A stretch of 64,000 nt of DNA. It comes from Aquabacterium sp. GTDB taxonomy: Bacteria > Pseudomonadota > Gammaproteobacteria > Burkholderiales > Burkholderiaceae_C. The notes beneath the pieces are model-generated. The model saw nothing but the letters and a program-made list of their open reading frames with translations. It did not search any database and was not told the DNA's origin. Below, piece by piece: positions 61,753 to 64,000 of the stretch (positions are counted from its first letter, which is position 1; each line of letters opens with the position of its first letter). The DNA lies in contig JAHFQM010000007.1 in assembly GCA_023266355.1 (NCBI GenBank), positions 1 through 64,000 of the forward strand, given 5' to 3'. Made by a program: the position numbers and the translations under genes.

Positions 61753-62288
61753 GCCTGAGCCCGCGCGGAATCTTGCGCCAGGCGGCCCCAGAGCTCGTCG
61801 AGTTCGAGGCGGACCACGGCGCTCAAGGCAGGCGAAGCCGCGCTGGGGAAGAGCTGGCGGTCGAAAGGCGCGCGCAAACGCAGCACCCAGGCGTCCAGCG
61901 AGGGGCCGAAACGCTCTTGCGTGGCCAGGCCGGGCGCATGACGCCGCACGGCCTCGCGGGCCTGGTGGCGGATGAGCGAACGCGTCACCGAGCGACGTGC
62001 CTGCTTCTTGGGCAGGACCAGGCCGAAGCGGCAAGGCCCGACCACGCCCAAGTCATCCACATCCGATGGGGACACCAGGGCCTCACCTGTTGACAACTCG
62101 GCAGGAACGGCTGCAACGCCGAGGTCGATCGGCGTTTTTTCAGCACGCCGGGGGGCCACCTGGTCGTTGACGGACAGGCGCGGCAGGGCGTACAGGAAAA
62201 AATGTGCCGTGCGGGCCACCGGGCGGGTTCCCAGAGCCCGTTGAAAATCGGACGATTTCAGGCTGGGTGCACGCACGCTGGAGGGCAC
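61749..62288 (-). CDS. rnpA: Ribonuclease P protein component
   Basis: A 179-residue subunit of RNase P that matures tRNA 5' ends. Recognisable parts are SLKSSDFQRALG at the N-terminus, HFFLYAL, RFGLVLPKKQARRSVTRSLIRHQAREAVR (RNR-like helix) and a C-terminal helix. It is about 60 residues longer than E. coli RnpA because of an acidic insertion (about 40-85) after the third strand. It uses a GTG start (62288) with no obvious ribosome-binding site; another GTG is at 62276. The order rpmH, rnpA, yidD, yidC is universal. Confidence 0.9.
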   Translation of the reverse strand: MPSSVRAPSLKSSDFQRALGTRPVARTAHFFLYALPRLSVNDQVAPRRAEKTPIDLGVAAVPAELSTGEALVSPSDVDDLGVVGPCRFGLVLPKKQARRSVTRSLIRHQAREAVRRHAPGLATQERFGPSLDAWVLRLRAPFDRQLFPSAASPALSAVVRLELDELWGRLAQDSARAQA

Positions 62289-62437
62289 AGTGAAGGTGTC
62301 ACATCAAGACAAAGCCGGGCGCATGACCCGGCCTTGTGCATGTCTGCAGCCCGCCAAGCCAGGGCCCATGGGGCCCCGCGGCGGGCAAAGCGCCGTGGCA
62401 CAGGCACTGCGCAAGGCAGCCTGTGCCGGCGCCTCGA

Positions 62438-62572
62438 TCACAGACCCAGACGCTTGCGACCCTTGGCGCGGCGGGCGCTGATGACCTTGCGGCCACCCTT
62501 GGTCTTCATGCGAACGAGGAAGCCGTGGGTGCGGGCGCGACGGGTCTTGGAAGGTTGGTAAGTGCGTTTCAT
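62438..62572 (-). CDS. rpmH: 50S ribosomal protein L34
   Basis: This 44-residue, highly basic protein begins [18 protein letters not shown] and ends AKGRKRLGL, a complete match to the L34 family. It is divergent from dnaA and heads the rpmH-rnpA-yidD-yidC transcription unit. Confidence 0.98.
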   Translation of the reverse strand: MKRTYQPSKTRRARTHGFLVRMKTKGGRKVISARRAKGRKRLGL

Positions 62573-62964
62573 GATGGTCCTTCAGGGCCACAAGCGGCAA
62601 GCCGAACCCCATTGAAGGGAGTTCGAAGCGAACCGTGGTGAGCCGCGATGCGCCGGGGTCACCGGCATGCGAAATCCAAAACTCTGGCTGAAACTGTGGA
62701 GCGCACGTGCGCGCCGCCAGCCACAAGCCGGAGGAACCCGCGATTACAGCAGCTTTCGGCCCACAGGTCAATGCCCCCACACCCCTGGGTGCGGGTTGGG
62801 CCCGTTTGCGGGACGTCAAAACCCCATCGCCCCAGGCTTGGCCATGCCCTCTGCTGGCACGGAAATCGCCTGTCGGCCAGGGGGGAAATTTCTGTGGATA
62901 ACCTGCCCCGCGGTGGCTTGTCCACGCTTAGAATTCGCGTCCCAAGGAAGGACTTGTCCACAAC
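62573..62964. other. Candidate replication origin (oriC) between rpmH and dnaA
   Basis: This is a 392-base gap. DnaA-box-like 9-mers lie near the dnaA end: TGTGGATAA (62892-62900, perfect in reverse), TTGTCCACG (62917-62925) and TTGTCCACA (62954-62962). AT-rich patches include GGAAATTT just before the first box. The boxes may also mediate dnaA autoregulation. An origin in rpmH-dnaA is usual in this group, but part of it could lie beyond dnaA, outside the window. Confidence 0.65.
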
Positions 62965-64000
62965 ATGAGTGCTGCCGAATTGCCACTGACCGCCTCGGCA
63001 CCCCTGCCCCGCCCTGACATGGGCGCAACCTCGGGCACCCCCACGCCAGACACCCTGTGGCAGCGCTGCTGCGCCCGCCTGGCCACCGAATTGCCAGAGC
63101 AGCAGTTCAACACCTGGATCCGGCCTCTGCCACCGGCCGAGGTCTCCCGCGACGGCGCCCTGACCGTGGTGTGCGTGCGCGTGCCCAACCGCTTCATGCT
63201 GGACTGGATCCGCACCCAGTACAGCGGCCGCCTCGAAGCGCTGCTGACCGAAACCCTGGGCAGCGCCATCCGGCTGGAACTGGCACTGGCCCCGCGCGCA
63301 GCCGCCCCCATGGCCGGACAGCGCCCCGGCGCCATGCCGGCCGTGCGCGCCCTGCCGCCCAACGCGCTGCCATCCCAACATGCCCAGGTCCACCCACGTG
63401 GCCCAGCAGGCCACGACCCGCGCGACGGACAAGGTCACCCAGGCCACCATGGCCAGTACGAAGGCCACCGGTCTCCACGCCAGACGCCCCAGGTCATGGG
63501 CCTGAACCCGGCGCTCACCTTCGACAACCTCGTGCCCGGCCGCGCCAACCAGATGGCCCGCACCGCCGCCCTGCACGTCGCCGGCGCCCCCGGTCAGATG
63601 TACAACCCGCTGTTCATCTACGGCGGCGTGGGCCTGGGCAAAACCCACTTGATGAACGCCGTGGGCAACGCCCTGCTGGCCGACAAACCCGACGCGCGCA
63701 TCCTCTACCTGCACGCCGAGCAGTTCATCTCCGACGTGGTGAAGAACTACCAGCGCAAGACCTTCGACGAGCTCAAGGCCAAGTACCACAACCTCGATCT
63801 GCTGCTGATCGACGATGTGCAGTTTTTCGCCGGCAAGGACCGCACCCAGGAAGAGTTCTTCAACGCGTTCGAGGCCCTGCTGGCCAAGAAGGCGCACATC
63901 ATCATGACGTCGGACACCTACCCCAAGGGCCTGGCCAACATCGATGAGCGCCTGACCTCCCGCTTCGACGCCGGCCTGACGGTGGCCATCGAGCCGCCCG
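62965..64000 (+). CDS. dnaA: Chromosomal replication initiator DnaA (5' part, cut by window end)
   Basis: The first 345 residues are present. Domain I starts after a 28-residue extension (LWQRCCARLATELPEQQFNTWIRPL). Domain II (about 115-180) is Pro/His/Gly-rich. The AAA+ domain has NPLFIYGGVGLGKTHLMNA (Walker A, about 220-227), LLLIDDVQFFAGKDRTQEEFF (Walker B) and sensor I IIMTSDTYPKG. The DNA-binding domain lies beyond 64000. The start at 62965 has an AAGGAAGG site. Confidence 0.97.
   Translation, partial: MSAAELPLTASAPLPRPDMGATSGTPTPDTLWQRCCARLATELPEQQFNTWIRPLPPAEVSRDGALTVVCVRVPNRFMLDWIRTQYSGRLEALLTETLGSAIRLELALAPRAAAPMAGQRPGAMPAVRALPPNALPSQHAQVHPRGPAGHDPRDGQGHPGHHGQYEGHRSPRQTPQVMGLNPALTFDNLVPGRANQMARTAALHVAGAPGQMYNPLFIYGGVGLGKTHLMNAVGNALLADKPDARILYLHAEQFISDVVKNYQRKTFDELKAKYHNLDLLLIDDVQFFAGKDRTQEEFFNAFEALLAKKAHIIMTSDTYPKGLANIDERLTSRFDAGLTVAIEPP

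Overview
This is a GC-rich, densely coded chromosomal segment from a betaproteobacterium, most likely order Burkholderiales (Comamonadaceae or Sphaerotilaceae/Aquabacterium-like). The case rests on the L34 and DnaA sequences, the DapF/DUF484/XerC gene order, the classic porin, the PEP-CTERM-tailed protein and the mnmG-rsmG-parA-parB block. The genus is inference. The right end is the replication-origin region (dnaA, rpmH, rnpA, yidD, yidC, mnmE). A parABS locus with three parS-like sites lies about 22-25 kb to its left. No tRNA, rRNA, CRISPR array or complete mobile element was seen.

Layout. 0-0.12 kb: the end of a Tn3-family element (IS1071-like) that cuts off an HD-GYP gene. 1.2-4.1 kb: a chemoreceptor and metK. 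4.2-14.6 kb: an acidic amino-acid locus, with a glutamate/aspartate binding protein, periplasmic asparaginase/glutaminase, porin, two permeases, ATPase, glutamate dehydrogenase, and a DctB/DctD-type sensor and sigma-54 regulator (AauS/AauR type). A TTCGG-N4-CCGAA operator and a GG-N10-GC sigma-54 promoter lie just upstream. 14.6-21.6 kb: two LpxL-type acyltransferases, a second chemoreceptor, dapF, DUF484, a PEP-CTERM-type protein and xerC. 21.6-35.5 kb: a signalling-rich stretch with a CheR-PAS-kinase-REC-Hpt giant, an AraC regulator, HDOD, GGDEF and two hybrid kinases, interrupted by a cytochrome b561/YceI/YceI operon.

35.6-42.9 kb: flavin reductase, membrane methyltransferase, parB, parA, an unusual basic membrane or exported protein, rsmG and mnmG. 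43-51.9 kb: mixed metabolism, including a YkgJ protein, a fatty-acid hydroxylase/sterol desaturase, a YchJ protein, a glycine-rich RRM protein, and the kdsD-kdsC-lptC operon divergent from a KefB/C-type antiporter. 52-57.7 kb: a second very large hybrid kinase, an HD-GYP response regulator and a cyclic-nucleotide-binding protein. 57.8-64 kb: mnmE, yidC, yidD, rnpA, rpmH, the candidate oriC and the 5' part of dnaA.

How it works together. The 4.2-14.6 kb genes form one physiological unit. Asn/Gln cross the outer membrane through the porin, are deamidated in the periplasm, and the resulting Asp/Glu are imported by the ABC system. Glu is then oxidised by glutamate dehydrogenase, all under a dedicated sigma-54 two-component system. 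The rest mixes origin-proximal housekeeping genes with an unusually high number of sensory proteins.
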